NCBI RefSeq assembly: GCF_019042655.1 | Contig: NZ_JAHPZO010000005.1 | Span: forward strand, 62,001-126,000 | Reading direction: 5' to 3' | Length of the DNA: 64,000 nt | Source: Planococcus sp. CP5-4_YE | GTDB lineage: Bacteria > Bacillota > Bacilli > Bacillales_A > Planococcaceae | Shown: positions 48,611 to 57,773 of the stretch, one piece after another | Numbering within the stretch: the first letter of the stretch is position 1 | Layout: each line of letters starts with the position of its first letter | The notes under the pieces: model-generated | The model's database searches: none | Seen by the model: only the letters and a program-made list of their open reading frames with translations | Told to the model about the DNA's origin: nothing | Translations under genes and position numbers: made by a program

Positions 48611-50872
48611 TCATTTTTGCATTGCATTGATTGTTGATTGAATGGAAGACTCTACTGCACCGCCAACGTAATACGTGCGATTGATTAATTTTTCCTTGCT
48701 GTGTCGCGTTAAAGAACTAGTTAACGCAGCAGGCATAGCACTGTTTGGCACCAAGAATAGCGGCGCATTGTAGCGTGCCGAGATAGCAGACGAAACGAGA
48801 GCATCTGGATAGTTCGTGCCCGTAGAAACGATCAAGCGGTTCGAGATGAACTCATCGCTAAAGTGATCGATAGTTGCAGTACCTGTTTCATAACGATTCT
48901 TACCGGATAGGCGATGAACACCATCTGCTCCAATTTCACGTTTTACCGCAGTTTCCAAAGCAGTCGGAACTGCTCCGGTACCACCAATGATGACCACTTC
49001 ATCGCCATAGGCTGTTTTCAAGTCGTTCGGCAATTCCATGCCATCACGCACCAGGACTATCGGCCATTTTTTCACAACCGCAACACTCGCAGCAGTTAGA
49101 GCATCAGGATAGTTATTCCCCGCTGTGACAAACATACCGTCTGCCGCTGGAAGCTTGGCATTGATTTTGCTGTTTGTCTCATACCGATCCTTGCCGGAAA
49201 GACGTTCGACACTTAACCCCATGCCCTTTAGTTTGTTTTCGATGGTTGTGGAGATAGCGCCTGTTCCGCCTACTATAGTAACTTTAGACGCTTTCAAGCG
49301 TTTCAATTCCTGCTCCACCGTTGGCGACAAAGTCTCCGACGTGCTCAATAGAATCGGTGCATTGTCGAAGCTGGCAGCTAACGGGCCTGCTGATAGGGCA
49401 TCTGCATACTGGCGTGACGTTGCCAGTACAACTGTTTTTGGAGACTTTGTTGAGCTAAATCCGTTTGGATACAACAGTTTTGAAACACCAATCGCAGTCT
49501 CAATCCGGTTTTTGCCTTTTACAATTTGTGGTGTGTACGAGTATTTTGTTTTATCTGTATTCGTGAAAATGACCTTCTGTGCCCAAACATCAAACAGTTC
49601 GGAGTTTGGCCAGTTGCGCGTATACTCGCGAGCTTCTTCTCGGTTATAGAAATGAATCATTTCTCCTTTGTCTTTTGAACGGACAATGAAGTTTTTGCGT
49701 TTGAAGTTCGACCAGACAATATCGTCTTCAAGAGTCGATTCATCGATGACTGAAGCTTTTTGCAATTTTCCGCCATGAGCGATTGCTGCTTCTTTTTGAT
49801 AAAAACTCGCTACTTCCTTATCGCTGCTATCAAGTACCACATATTTCTTTGGCAGGTAGTTTGACCAGCTTACGATTCCAGTGGTGGTATGGACAACACG
49901 AGTGTTCTTCCATTTTTTCGCTGCATCGATTGCCTCTTGTTCACTAGCATATAGATTATCAGGAATATCGCCCGATGAATGATAAATGCCATAAACTAAT
50001 GGGCGGTCAACCGGTTCCGGATCAGGTTTCGCTGCCCCGTCCACTTTTCCGGTTTTCTTATGAATCACATAGCTTCCTGAAACAGTTTTAGAGTAATTCA
50101 ACGCATCAGTTTTTGATGTGTAATGTTTGATCGCTTTTCCGTTTTTATCGTTGACGACATAAACGTTGAAAAAATCATCTACTCCTTTTGCAACATTCGC
50201 TGCAACTTTTTGCTGGAACCAGCCTTGCTTGATCATCGCTTCTTCTGTCGGGTTGGACATATAACCGACTTCGAGCAAGACAGACGGCATGTTCGCTGTA
50301 CGCGTTACATAAAGATTGTTCGCGATGATGCCGCGACCTTCCTTAACGCCTGAATTGATCACAGCGCGGTGCGTGTTTGTTGCCAAACGTCCGCTCTCCG
50401 GCGAGTAATGGCGCTGTAATACTGATGGTGGATAAGATGAACTTGCGTATTTATTATCATAATAATACGTTTCGTATCCACCGTATGTAGGTGAACTTGT
50501 AGCATTGTGGTGCACGGACATGAATACGGTATTATCATTATTCCCGCTTGCAATCATGCCGTTTGCAACTTTCATCCGCTCGATGAGATCTGTACCGGAT
50601 GAAATGCGTGAAAACTGGACATCGGATGTTCTAGTCATGATAACGACAAATCCTCTTTTCTCTAGTTCGGATTTCAATCGATATGACACTTCCATGTTGG
50701 CGTGTTTTTCATAATAACCGGTTCGGTTTCCAGAATAACCTGCCGTCCCTCCGTAAATCCCTCCGTGGCCTGGATCTAAAATAACAGTTGGCTTACCGGC
50801 TGCCGAAGCAGTTCCGGTTCCCATTCCAATGGCTAGCAGCAACAACAGCACAAACAAAAGTTTCTTTTTCAA
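48611..50872 (-). CDS. N-acetylmuramoyl-L-alanine amidase with three CWB2 modules (LytC-like)
   Basis: A 753-residue secreted autolysin. The start is TTG after AGAGGGGA. Signal peptide about 1-24. The Amidase_3 domain (about 27-235) has zinc ligands His36 (LDPGHGG), Glu55 (YYEKHANMEV) and His121 (MSVHHNA) and the catalytic Glu201 (SVLLEVGYMSN). Residues about 240-445 contain four degenerate ~50-residue repeats (VYVVNDKNGKAI, LVYGIYHSSG, KKYVVLDSSDK, KNFIVRSKDKG). Three CWB2 repeats fill 450-753 (KGKNRIETA, RLSGKDRYETN, RLSGKNRYETG). It cleaves the bond between MurNAc and the peptide stem. The lipoprotein follows in the same operon. Confidence 0.95.
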   Translation of the reverse strand: MKKKLLFVLLLLLAIGMGTGTASAAGKPTVILDPGHGGIYGGTAGYSGNRTGYYEKHANMEVSYRLKSELEKRGFVVIMTRTSDVQFSRISSGTDLIERMKVANGMIASGNNDNTVFMSVHHNATSSPTYGGYETYYYDNKYASSSYPPSVLQRHYSPESGRLATNTHRAVINSGVKEGRGIIANNLYVTRTANMPSVLLEVGYMSNPTEEAMIKQGWFQQKVAANVAKGVDDFFNVYVVNDKNGKAIKHYTSKTDALNYSKTVSGSYVIHKKTGKVDGAAKPDPEPVDRPLVYGIYHSSGDIPDNLYASEQEAIDAAKKWKNTRVVHTTTGIVSWSNYLPKKYVVLDSSDKEVASFYQKEAAIAHGGKLQKASVIDESTLEDDIVWSNFKRKNFIVRSKDKGEMIHFYNREEAREYTRNWPNSELFDVWAQKVIFTNTDKTKYSYTPQIVKGKNRIETAIGVSKLLYPNGFSSTKSPKTVVLATSRQYADALSAGPLAASFDNAPILLSTSETLSPTVEQELKRLKASKVTIVGGTGAISTTIENKLKGMGLSVERLSGKDRYETNSKINAKLPAADGMFVTAGNNYPDALTAASVAVVKKWPIVLVRDGMELPNDLKTAYGDEVVIIGGTGAVPTALETAVKREIGADGVHRLSGKNRYETGTATIDHFSDEFISNRLIVSTGTNYPDALVSSAISARYNAPLFLVPNSAMPAALTSSLTRHSKEKLINRTYYVGGAVESSIQSTINAMQK

Positions 50873-51121
50873 TGCTACATTCCCCTCTTTCTGACCTAAT
50901 AGTACGGGGGAAAATTAGGAGAAACAAGAGAATTTTACAATATTTTCTTAAAATGATTCTTTATACAGCGTTTAAAAGTGAATTTCACTCACACAAAGAT
51001 AAAAGACCTATTAAAATTACGTAATTAAAGCAATAGAGTGTTTAAAAACATGCTTTTATACCCAAAAAAACTCTATTGATTATGCAATGAATTTGCATTA
51101 TCATTCGCTCAAATGAATTGA

Positions 51122-51160
51122 CAAAAAAATCCAGAGAAGAGTTACCTCTCTTCTCCGGAT
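51122..51160 (-). terminator. Terminator overlapping the LTA synthase stop
   Basis: Minus-strand arms ATCCGGAGAAGAG (51148-51160) and CTCTTCTCTGGAT (51129-51141) with one mismatch, followed by TTTTTT. The last codons of the gene lie in the stem. Confidence 0.85.
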
Positions 51161-53019
51161 TCCACTTCTTTCTCGCCTTCGTCCAAAAAATTGCTTAGCA
51201 AAGCATCAGAATGACTTAAAATTTTCAAAGCGTTTTCCTGCTTCTGTTCAATGGTTTCTTTATCGGGTTCAATCCGCTCCATAGTATTCAAGTCAAAATA
51301 ACGTTCAGGGTACCTGGCGTTTTGCCCGAGATACATGTGATCGCCCGTGATGTATGAACCGCCCGGCAAATAATAGCGGACTGCAAGTAAATTATTTTCA
51401 TACTGAAGCATATTGTGCCCAATCATTGGCCCTTGCGGTTCGATGCCCATCAAATTCATGATGGTCGGCATCATATCCACTTGCCCTCCAAAATTGGAAT
51501 TCACTTCTGATTCAAATAATCCGGGAGCAGCAATAACAAAAGGCAATAGAAAACGATCTTTAAAGGTATAGGGGTGGCCTAATAATTCGGCCATCAATTT
51601 ATTGTCGCTCACTTTCATCGGGGTTCCGTGAAGTCCAGAATGATCACCATTGATGACAATAATCGATTCCTCGTAGATACCTTCCTCTTTCAAGAAAGCA
51701 ATAAATTCACCGATCGTCTCATCGACATAACGGACCGATTGCAAATAATTCCCTGTATAAGTATCTTCGTAAGATACCGGCAATTCCAGATACGCATCTT
51801 TCTCCGGTACTTTAAACGGAGTATGGCTCGTCAGCGTCATCAAATTCGCATAAATTTTCTTGCCTTCTGATAATTGCGTTTTCACTTCTTCTTCTGCAAA
51901 CTCGAACATGATCCGATCAGATGGCCCAATCCCAATAATGTCTTCATTTGGTATTTCATCCAACGAATAAGCGTAATCAAAACCGAGTGCAGGGTATAAG
52001 TTTTCGCGGTTCCAATATTTCAATTCGTCTGCATGGTAAGTCGTGGTGTAGTATTCCCGATCGTTAAGCAAATTGACCAGTGAAGGCAACTCTTCGCCAT
52101 TCAAGTAATTAACCGTTGGATCCAGTCCTTTGGTCATCAACGATGTATGAAGAAGCCATTCTGCATCTGAGGTATTGCCAGCACCGATCTGCTGGAACAT
52201 CCGGTCGAAATAGAGGCTGTCTGAAAGCAAGTCGTTGATGTTCGGTGTTAGTTCTTGCCCGTCAATCGTTTGATTGATTGCGAAGTTTTGTAAGGACTCG
52301 ACTTGAATGACAAATAAATGACGATCTTCTGCAATACCAAAACGTTCGTGCTCGCTATACGGAACAAACTCGTTGCCTTTAAGTCTAGCCAACTCTCCAT
52401 CAGTTAAAAGATTCATTTCGGCAGATGCACTGTTTTGCTTGGCCACTTGAACCAATTGCGTTTGCATAAACCCGCGCTCTTTAGCAAATAAGGTCATATC
52501 TATAATGGGCTGCTGCATCGCAATAGCGGTCGTTACGATACTCAGAGCCAAGAGGGCGACCGCTGCCGCCCCCATCTTCCTGCGATTTTTCATTGCCAGC
52601 TGGCGATTTAAGGAAAATACGAACAACACCACATATACGACGATATCTGCAAAGAATAGGAGATCCAATGGTGAATACAATAAACTGACGGTTTCCATTA
52701 CTGAACCAGCTTGATCGCCTTGCTTTAAGTCAAAATAACTTGGCACTGTTTGGAAATAACGCTCATACCAAATGATGGAGACCATTAAAGCTGACACGAA
52801 TACATTGTAAATAAGCGATATAATAGGACTCACCCGACGAATCACAAAAAATACCATTACAGGAATCAGCATCCAAATAGGAAAATCAATTACCAGTAGC
52901 CGAAGCCAGGACACTTCTCCATATACGTGAATACGAAAGACTGCCAATTTAATGAGCAGGATAAACGATATGATAGTCAACACTAATAACGGGTGGTTAT
53001 TTTTAAGTTTCTTCAACAT
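51142..53019 (-). CDS. LTA synthase family protein
   Basis: A 625-residue membrane enzyme. The start MLKKLKNNHPLLVL has AGAGGTG seven bases upstream; a longer frame without a ribosome site exists. Five N-terminal transmembrane helices (to about residue 175) are followed by an extracellular sulfatase-fold domain (about 235-560). The nucleophilic Thr lies in GAGNTSDAEW, metal ligands in LFVIQVESLQNF and INGDHSGLHG, and MTLTSHTPF is also conserved. Such enzymes polymerise glycerol phosphate from phosphatidylglycerol (LtaS) or prime/extend it (YvgJ, YfnI and YqgS types). Paralogue identity cannot be fixed by eye. A perfect inverted repeat lies just upstream. Confidence 0.93.
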   Translation of the reverse strand: MLKKLKNNHPLLVLTIISFILLIKLAVFRIHVYGEVSWLRLLVIDFPIWMLIPVMVFFVIRRVSPIISLIYNVFVSALMVSIIWYERYFQTVPSYFDLKQGDQAGSVMETVSLLYSPLDLLFFADIVVYVVLFVFSLNRQLAMKNRRKMGAAAVALLALSIVTTAIAMQQPIIDMTLFAKERGFMQTQLVQVAKQNSASAEMNLLTDGELARLKGNEFVPYSEHERFGIAEDRHLFVIQVESLQNFAINQTIDGQELTPNINDLLSDSLYFDRMFQQIGAGNTSDAEWLLHTSLMTKGLDPTVNYLNGEELPSLVNLLNDREYYTTTYHADELKYWNRENLYPALGFDYAYSLDEIPNEDIIGIGPSDRIMFEFAEEEVKTQLSEGKKIYANLMTLTSHTPFKVPEKDAYLELPVSYEDTYTGNYLQSVRYVDETIGEFIAFLKEEGIYEESIIVINGDHSGLHGTPMKVSDNKLMAELLGHPYTFKDRFLLPFVIAAPGLFESEVNSNFGGQVDMMPTIMNLMGIEPQGPMIGHNMLQYENNLLAVRYYLPGGSYITGDHMYLGQNARYPERYFDLNTMERIEPDKETIEQKQENALKILSHSDALLSNFLDEGEKEVESGEER

Positions 53020-53050
53020 GATTAGCACCTCTTGATGGATAACTTCTTGT

Positions 53051-53082
53051 AATACTATTGTGAATATTATTACAATAGTATT
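53051..53082. promoter_or_regulatory. Inverted repeat upstream of the LTA synthase gene, candidate operator
   Basis: AATACTATTGT (53051-53061) and ACAATAGTATT (53072-53082) are perfect 11-bp inverted arms 10 bp apart (21-bp centre-to-centre), 32-63 bp before the start codon. The spacing fits two turns of DNA and binding by a dimer. Confidence 0.55.
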
Positions 53083-53291
53083 GAGTTTTTGTAAAGCTAT
53101 CATGCAAAATGCTTGGGTCAAATTCCGATTTATAGCACAAAATCACTAGAAACATTTCTTTTTGGTCATCTTATTAAATAATTTGGGACCATTGAGTTTC
53201 CTTCGAGCAAAAATAAGCCGCACCCACCATCGGAACATTGAAATCAAAGAACCGAAAATCCCTTGGAATGGATTTCGCATTAACAATATTA

Positions 53292-53591
53292 AAACAGCCG
53301 CCCCTTTTTAGGGCGGCTGTTTCAGAGTGTTGAAGAAGTCTACTAATCCATTACGAATTAGAATGGAGTCGTTTTTTCTACATTCAATAATCAATGATGT
53401 GTCTAAGTATTTGGAGAAGCGTTCGCTCGACTCCTGCGGGAAAAGCGGGTTTGAGAGACCCCGCAGGCCGCGATAGCGGCTGAGGAGGCTCGATTCCCGC
53501 CCGCGGAAAGCGAGCGATAAGCTTCGGAAAATACGACTTCTTAACTTTCTCGACAAGCTGAAACAGCCGCCCCTTTTTAGGGCGGCTGTTT
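53292..53591. repeat. Composite repeat: interspersed element copy B between two identical 31-bp hairpins
   Basis: The 31-bp palindromic sequence beginning AAACAGCCGCCCC and ending GGGCGGCTGTTT occurs at 53292-53322 and again, identical and in the same orientation, at 53561-53591. Between them, 53401-53540 matches interspersed repeat copies A and C (CGACTCCTGCGGG, GAGACCCCGCAGG, GAGGAGGCTCG, CCCGCGGAAAGCG). Inner flanks GTTTCAG-N-TGT...AGAAGTC are inverted relative to each other. No gene lies in the 577-bp gap between 53019 and 53597. Confidence 0.8.
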
Positions 53592-53596
53592 TTTGC

Positions 53597-55972
53597 TTAC
53601 TTCACGAACTTAGTGGTGTTCTCAATCGATACACCTTGATAATAGAACTTCAAAATCTGATCAGCAGATTCCCCGGCCTGCGAACGGCGGTAAGAACCCC
53701 ACTGGCTCATGCCAATGCCATGCCCAAAACCGCTTCCATCTAAGATAAAACGGTCTGCGGTTTCTGCTACCTCAAAATCTAGACTCTTCAAGTTCGCTCC
53801 ACCGATCAAGGTGCGGAATGCAGTGATGTTAGGCGTCGTACCCGCTTTATAGGTTACAGAGGCGTGATGCTTCTTCAATGCAGACCCGATGTATTGATTG
53901 CTGGCAGTTTTCAAAGCAGCTGGGATAAGCATTTCGCCTCCCAAATAATAAGCCTGATCCTTTGTCACTTGGCTGATTTGTTCCATGTAAGCTACCGGCA
54001 ACCGCTGCGGATCTGGATGTACCATCAAAATCGGTGAATTTGTTTTCGCTGCAAGTACCGATCCTGCAAGGGCATCCACGTAAGAATATGCATTTCCTAT
54101 GACAATATTGGTGCCATTCATTGGCAGCAATCGGTTAATTTCGACACTAGTAGCAACACGGTCTTTTCCGCTGATGCGGTCACTTTGAATGTCGCGCTCT
54201 GCCAAAGCAATCGCCACCGCTTCCGGAACTGCGCCAGTTCCCCCTATGAGAATCGCTTTTTCAGTGTTGTGTTCTTCAAGGAACGCCAGTGTAGACTCCG
54301 GGCTTTTTGCTCCTCTGTGAATAATAATCGGCAATTGATGTTTAGCAGCGTAGGCAGAAGCAGATAGAGCATCTGATGAATCGTCATTGCCTGTGGCAAA
54401 AAGCACAGTCTGCATCTGCCCCACTTCTTTAGCTACTGCAAGTGACGTTTCCGAACGGTTTTTGCCGGATAGGCGCTTTGTATTAAAGCCTTTTCCGATT
54501 AATGCCGTTTCAATTTCTTCTGAGACTGCTGATTTTCCGCCCAATAAATAAATCACGGCACCCGGTTTCGTCTGGTTATCGAGAAATTGTTCAACAACTG
54601 GCGGCAGGCTTTGGCTTCTCGTCAACAAAACTGGCGCTCCGTGTTTATGCGCTAAAACTGTTCCAGAAAGGGCATCCGCAGGAATATCTCCACGCCCGAG
54701 AACGATAGCTGGTGCTTTTTCTTCCCCAATTGTTTCTTTAGCGATTTCAACAGCTGTTTCGTAGCGGTCTTTCCCGACTAAGGTCTTGGAAGCAGCACCC
54801 GCTTCCATGTCAAAACTTAAAGCCCCATTTTTACTGTTTCGGACGTAATAATCCATTTCTAATGTGATGGCTTTAACTTTCCCAGTGTTCTCGTATGTTT
54901 CTGCTTGAATTTTATCGATGGATGCAATTTTAATGGATTCAACACTTGGATCTTTTGCTTTTGCTTTTTTTAGTAAATCCATTTTGAAATTAGTGAAGGC
55001 TGCTTTGCTTTGCTCATTGACAAGCGAGCTATTCAAGTTGTGTTCAGCAGTTGTCTGCCACCAAGTTGCCGGTGCCATTAAATCGGCTGTTTCCGGCAAT
55101 TGGCGTTTCATCCAATTCAGTTTCCACAAAACATTGTTAGTATCAAAAGGATCAGGCTGAGATTTGGACAAATACGGCAATTTCCCGGACCAGTATTGCT
55201 CAGGCAATTCTGTTTGGCCCCCGTTGCTCGATGAAAAGAACGCCGTGACAAAGCCTGTCTGGCCATTAGATTTTTTATAGGTTAAAATTTGCCCTTTCGT
55301 TTCATCCACTGCTTGATTAGTATATTTATACGCATTCATATATAGAGGAGATGCTGGGTCCCAGATAAATCCTTTATAAACTTGGAATTTTGTTGTGTCA
55401 TCTATTTCCAATGAATTTTGGTTCATTTTGGAAAAAATATAAGATCTCGCTGTAATGGCCTGTGCTTTCAGAGATTCCATCCCACCACTTGCTCCCCAGC
55501 TTGCCGGGCTTTCAGATGGAACCACTCCTTTTAGATAATCTTCGAATTGCAAAGAGTTAAATGGCTGCATATTGCCTGTGCCGGACATGCGGAACTCTAT
55601 AGTCCCCATATAAGGATAGATGGTTGATGATCCTTTTTTGTAAAGATATACATGATTGGCCTTTGAATAGATGGCCGGCTCAACCGTTACTGATGACAAA
55701 CCCGTTTTTAAAGTTTTGTCGCCTTGCTTCAACACCAGTTTCCCGCTTGAAACTTGAATGCTATAACGAGTATTTTTTTCAAGTTTAACCGTTTTGTCTT
55801 CTTTTAACTGAGAAGAACCTTGCGGCGTAAACTCATAACTATTTGCAGCCCCCAGTTGATTTACCAGCTTAACTTTGACAGTAAAATCTTCAGCAGCCGC
55901 CACATTATCTGCTCCCCCCGCAAAAACACCAATAAAAAGCAAGACAGCTAAACTCTTCAACAACATTCTCAC
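53597..55972 (-). CDS. SpoIID/LytB-like protein with three CWB2 modules inserted in the domain
   Basis: A 791-residue secreted protein. The start is GTG after AGGGGGA. Signal peptide about 1-27; an N-terminal beta domain follows (28-120). The SpoIID/LytB domain begins at about 125 (YMGTIEFRMSG, FEDYLKGVVPSESPASWG, SLKAQAITARSYIFS, VTAFFSSSNGGQTE). It is interrupted at about 396-695 by three CWB2 repeats (LVGKDRYETA, RLSGKNRSETS, RISGKDRVATS). It resumes with the conserved end ITAFRTLIGGANL ... FILDGSGFGHGIGMSQWGS (about 715-760). SpoIID is a lytic transglycosylase and LytB enhances the LytC amidase. Modifying or cutting glycan strands alongside the nearby LytC-like amidase is likely. Confidence 0.93.
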   Translation of the reverse strand: MRMLLKSLAVLLFIGVFAGGADNVAAAEDFTVKVKLVNQLGAANSYEFTPQGSSQLKEDKTVKLEKNTRYSIQVSSGKLVLKQGDKTLKTGLSSVTVEPAIYSKANHVYLYKKGSSTIYPYMGTIEFRMSGTGNMQPFNSLQFEDYLKGVVPSESPASWGASGGMESLKAQAITARSYIFSKMNQNSLEIDDTTKFQVYKGFIWDPASPLYMNAYKYTNQAVDETKGQILTYKKSNGQTGFVTAFFSSSNGGQTELPEQYWSGKLPYLSKSQPDPFDTNNVLWKLNWMKRQLPETADLMAPATWWQTTAEHNLNSSLVNEQSKAAFTNFKMDLLKKAKAKDPSVESIKIASIDKIQAETYENTGKVKAITLEMDYYVRNSKNGALSFDMEAGAASKTLVGKDRYETAVEIAKETIGEEKAPAIVLGRGDIPADALSGTVLAHKHGAPVLLTRSQSLPPVVEQFLDNQTKPGAVIYLLGGKSAVSEEIETALIGKGFNTKRLSGKNRSETSLAVAKEVGQMQTVLFATGNDDSSDALSASAYAAKHQLPIIIHRGAKSPESTLAFLEEHNTEKAILIGGTGAVPEAVAIALAERDIQSDRISGKDRVATSVEINRLLPMNGTNIVIGNAYSYVDALAGSVLAAKTNSPILMVHPDPQRLPVAYMEQISQVTKDQAYYLGGEMLIPAALKTASNQYIGSALKKHHASVTYKAGTTPNITAFRTLIGGANLKSLDFEVAETADRFILDGSGFGHGIGMSQWGSYRRSQAGESADQILKFYYQGVSIENTTKFVK

Positions 55973-56125
55973 TCTATTTCCCCCTCGTTATCTGTTTGAA
56001 CACTCTCTTTTTTTACAGTATATTTCAAACATTTGAATAAAGGTATATAAATTTTATATTTTTTTGTAATTTATACCAATATTTTTTGTTAGTTAAAATT
56101 TATTCAAGAGTTGCCTATCTAAGGC

Positions 56126-56152
56126 AAAAAAAAATGGCCGAAGCCATTTTTA
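56126..56152 (-). terminator. Terminator of the NlpC/P60 gene, UUCG tetraloop
   Basis: Minus-strand AAAATGGC-TTCG-GCCATTTT (56131-56150) followed by a run of Ts. It overlaps the stop codon. Confidence 0.9.
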
Positions 56153-57535
56153 GTCTGTATAAGAACGCACTGCAACGATTTTCTTATCCCAATGGCCCCA
56201 TGAAGTATCAAGTGCTGTAATAGCGACTCCTGTGCTTGATCCAGCATGGATTATCTTTCCATCTCCAATATAAATTCCTGCATGAGTAGGCGATGTTGGA
56301 GTGCTTCTGACCAAATCCAATAAAATGATGTCACCAGGTTTAGCATTTGAATAACTGACCGGTTTCCCGGATTTCTCCATCAAAGCAGTCGTCCGCGGGA
56401 TAGTGATCCCCTTTTGGTTGAATACATACATTAAAAATCCTGAGCAGTCGAAACCAGCTGGCGTCGTTCCGCCCCAACGGTATGGTACACCCTTGTATTT
56501 GTTCGCTTCTGTCAAAATTTCCTGGCGAATATCTACAGACGGTTTCACGACCGGGATAGGGGCAGGGGCTGGATTTGGATTCAAGGCATCTTTAGATACA
56601 GCACCTGTTCCTCCAATGACAGTAAGTTTAGTGACATTTTTAGTGTTGATAACATCTTTTGTGGAGGATGGCAAAGCAGATTGACGCACCAATAGAATCG
56701 GCTTTTTCTGTTTTCCACCCAGTGCAGATCCTGTTAAAGCGTCAGCAAACTGTTGCCCGGACGCTACCAGGGAGTCATTGACAGTATTTGGGTACAAGGT
56801 CGCCACAATGGCTGCCGCTGTTGCATATCGGTCTTTTCCTGAAATCCGCTGAACTTTTGCAGTTTGGCTGATTTTATTAAAAACTTCCTTGCTGACAGCA
56901 CCCTCGCCGCCAACAATTGTGACATTATTATAATTTTTAAGCGTTGCTTCAACCTCGGACGACAACTTATCTCCAGAAGTTAATAGAATCGGCTTACCAG
57001 TCTCAGCAGCGTGTGATGCAATTGCTAATGAATCCGCATAACCTGAGCCACTTGCAAGAACAGCCGAACTTCCTCCGACTTCTTTAGCAATCAAAGCAGA
57101 AGTTTCCGCACGGTTTTTGCCGGAGATCCGCTTAACGTTTATTCCTTCATTGCTCAAATCATTAAAAACTTTTGCCGAGATTGCCCCTTCGCCTCCAAGG
57201 ATTGTGGCATTTTTTGCGCCGATCCGGCTGATTTCTGACATGACGGATGCTGGCACAGTGTCTTTTTTAACTAACAGAATCGGTGCGTTGAGCTTTTTAG
57301 CTAGTGGCGCTCCTGCAAGAGCATCTGGATAGTTATTGCCGATAACGAGCACTACATTGTCTGTACTGTGGTAGCCCCAGCCCTCACGCGAAACTTGAAT
57401 TGCCGTCTCGTAACGATCTGTTCCTGAAATTCGATCAAACTTTTCATAAACGCTTGCTTCTGAAGTGGAAGCGAAAGCAGTTATTGATAAAGCAGTTGCG
57501 ACAATCACTGTTCCAAACCATTTTGTCATTTTCAT
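56150..57535 (-). CDS. NlpC/P60 peptidoglycan hydrolase with three N-terminal CWB2 modules
   Basis: A 461-residue secreted enzyme. Signal peptide about 1-27. Three CWB2 repeats lie N-terminally (34-316: RISGTDRYETA, RISGKNRAETS, RISGKDRYATA). A Pro-rich linker (320-332, PNPAPAPIPVVKP) leads to the NlpC/P60 domain (about 338-461). The catalytic triad is Cys364 (AGFDCSGFLMYVF), His418 (SPTHAGIYIG) and His430 (IIHAGSS). VPYRWGGTTP and KPGDIILLDL are also typical. It should cut the D-iGlu-diaminopimelate or related peptide bond in the stem peptide (DL-endopeptidase). AGGGGGAAG precedes the ATG. Confidence 0.95.
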   Translation of the reverse strand: MKMTKWFGTVIVATALSITAFASTSEASVYEKFDRISGTDRYETAIQVSREGWGYHSTDNVVLVIGNNYPDALAGAPLAKKLNAPILLVKKDTVPASVMSEISRIGAKNATILGGEGAISAKVFNDLSNEGINVKRISGKNRAETSALIAKEVGGSSAVLASGSGYADSLAIASHAAETGKPILLTSGDKLSSEVEATLKNYNNVTIVGGEGAVSKEVFNKISQTAKVQRISGKDRYATAAAIVATLYPNTVNDSLVASGQQFADALTGSALGGKQKKPILLVRQSALPSSTKDVINTKNVTKLTVIGGTGAVSKDALNPNPAPAPIPVVKPSVDIRQEILTEANKYKGVPYRWGGTTPAGFDCSGFLMYVFNQKGITIPRTTALMEKSGKPVSYSNAKPGDIILLDLVRSTPTSPTHAGIYIGDGKIIHAGSSTGVAITALDTSWGHWDKKIVAVRSYTD

Positions 57536-57665
57536 ATGCTTCTTCTTCCCCCTGAGTTATATAGTCCGTTTATCTGTATTTATTAAACAATTTTTTATTC
57601 TGAATAATTCAGAGTTTATCATTGAATTTATGAGAGTAATATTACAATTATGTTACAGGAACAGC

Positions 57666-57698
57666 AAAAAGCCCTTTGAGACAGTGCTCAAAGGGCTT
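57666..57698 (-). terminator. Terminator of the TagA-GT4 unit
   Basis: A perfect 12-bp stem, AAGCCCTTTGAG (57669-57680) with CTCAAAGGGCTT (57687-57698), followed by Ts on the minus strand. Confidence 0.93.
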
Positions 57699-57773
57699 CA
57701 AAAACCGCGTCACGTATAGGCTGAACGGTATATTTCATAAAATTAACAGTTTAAAATAAACAGGATTAATTAC

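Noticed and set aside
53308..53556. 82-codon minus-strand frame
   Set aside because: It lies wholly within the composite repeat and is Arg/Ser-rich, which results from the repeat sequence.
39805..57535. S-layer (SLH) locus or prophage lysis region
   Set aside because: There are no SLH motifs, sortase signals, holin or phage structural genes. The repeats are CWB2 and the enzymes are housekeeping-type wall hydrolases.
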